DNA of 14,867 bases from JAFGFY01 sp964520425. GTDB taxonomy: Bacteria > Desulfobacterota > DSM-4660 > Desulfatiglandales > HGW-15. The stretch lies in assembly GCA_964520425.1 (NCBI GenBank), contig CAZFMX010000082.1, positions 1 to 14,867 of the forward strand, given 5' to 3'. Positions within the stretch are counted from its first letter, which is position 1; the number at the start of each line of letters is the position of its first letter. Both the position numbers and the translations under genes were made by a program. Below the pieces are notes generated by a model that did not search any database, was not told where the DNA came from, and worked only from the letters and a program-made list of their open reading frames with translations. Shown here piece by piece: positions 14,399 through 14,867 of this stretch.

Positions 14399-14867
14399 AT
14401 GGCAGGCAAATTTGAGCAGTTTCGGGCTAAGGTTCAAGAACTGGCCGATCGTGGCTGGGATATTCCGGCTATTCAGGCCAGGTACGAAAAGCTGGTCAAG
14501 GAGGGTATTCCAAAAAAGACCCTCCGCAAGGACAAATTATTGGCCAATAAGGAAGAAATTCTGGATCGCGTTCAGATGCGGGCAGAAGAATACAACCTCT
14601 ACGCCCATAATTGCCCCCAAGGCACGGCCCTGGCCCTTTTGGAAGAATTCGGCGTGGGAAACCTGGAGATCATCAAGGCCCTATGTCCGTTTCCCGGAGT
14701 TGCCGGTATAGGCGAGCTCTGTGGTGGTATTACGGGGGGGCTAATCACCATGGGACTGATTTTCGGGAGTGATGACATCACCGATTTGGCCGCCGATGGA
14801 CAAGCCATCGATATATCCCAGGAGTTTATCGCCTATTTCGAGGATGAATTGGGTTATATCACCTGTG
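14399..14867 (+). CDS. C_GCAxxG_C_C-type putative redox protein (3' end cut by window)
   Basis: The frame opens at ATG 14399, eight bases after GAGGAGG, and stays open to the window edge for 156 codons. The N-terminal 60 residues are charged and helical (KFEQFRAKVQELADRG). Then come HNCPQGTALALLEEFG (about 70-85), ALCPFPG, GELCGGITGGLITMGLIFGS (about 105-124) and, near the edge, YFEDELGYITC. The spacing of these cysteines and the CGGITGG turn fit the C_GCAxxG_C_C family, predicted to be redox-active or metal-binding and common in anaerobes. The first cysteine of the usual GCA motif is replaced by other residues, so the assignment is to the broad family. The last conserved cysteine is reached, so only a short C-terminal piece is probably missing. 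Its partner and substrate are unknown. Confidence 0.75.
   Translation, partial: MAGKFEQFRAKVQELADRGWDIPAIQARYEKLVKEGIPKKTLRKDKLLANKEEILDRVQMRAEEYNLYAHNCPQGTALALLEEFGVGNLEIIKALCPFPGVAGIGELCGGITGGLITMGLIFGSDDITDLAADGQAIDISQEFIAYFEDELGYITC

Overview
The window looks like the chromosome of a Desulfobacterota (deltaproteobacterial) organism. This is inferred from the gene order tRNA-Ser / dnaX / ybaB / recR, the style of the proteins, a likely sigma-54 nitrogen promoter, and the many small fold-back repeats between genes. No 16S rRNA or other taxonomic marker is present, so the placement is tentative.

Layout. Bases 182-439 hold a small cysteine-containing protein of unknown function. Next is a 202-bp fold-back repeat, then a UvrD/PcrA-type helicase (860-3016, TTG start) and folC (3074-4372), both on the plus strand and joined by a heptamer tandem repeat. 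A 540-bp convergent spacer carries two more fold-back repeats. On the minus strand follows a housekeeping cluster read from right to left: tRNA-Ser(GGA), dnaX, ybaB/ebfC, recR and a GlcD-type FAD oxidase. recR and the oxidase overlap by four bases, and a 149-bp inverted-repeat element sits between ybaB and recR and supplies the ybaB stop codon. From 9227 to 10428 there is 1.2 kb with no convincing gene, filled with hairpins and repeats, including a second copy of the first fold-back element.

The right part is on the plus strand: a soluble FAD-binding oxidoreductase of the fumarate reductase/ketosteroid dehydrogenase fold (10429-11985), then amtB and glnB behind a candidate sigma-54 promoter, then the start of a C_GCAxxG_C_C-type redox protein that is cut by the window edge.

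How the genes relate. dnaX, ybaB and recR are the usual replication/recombination group, and UvrD adds DNA repair. AmtB and P-II form the ammonium uptake and sensing pair. FolC serves folate metabolism. The two FAD enzymes have no visible electron-transfer partners here, so their physiological acceptors cannot be told from the window.

Most notable: (1) several unrelated fold-back families in under 15 kb, two of them in two copies whose cores are conserved while the outer arms differ in sequence but remain self-complementary; (2) a candidate programmed -1 frameshift signal in dnaX (A AAA AAC, six-base spacer, stem-loop) that would give a gamma-like 449-residue product; (3) repeats that contribute the stop codons of ybaB and uvrD. 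I found no transposase, integrase, CRISPR array, phage gene or recognisable defence system.
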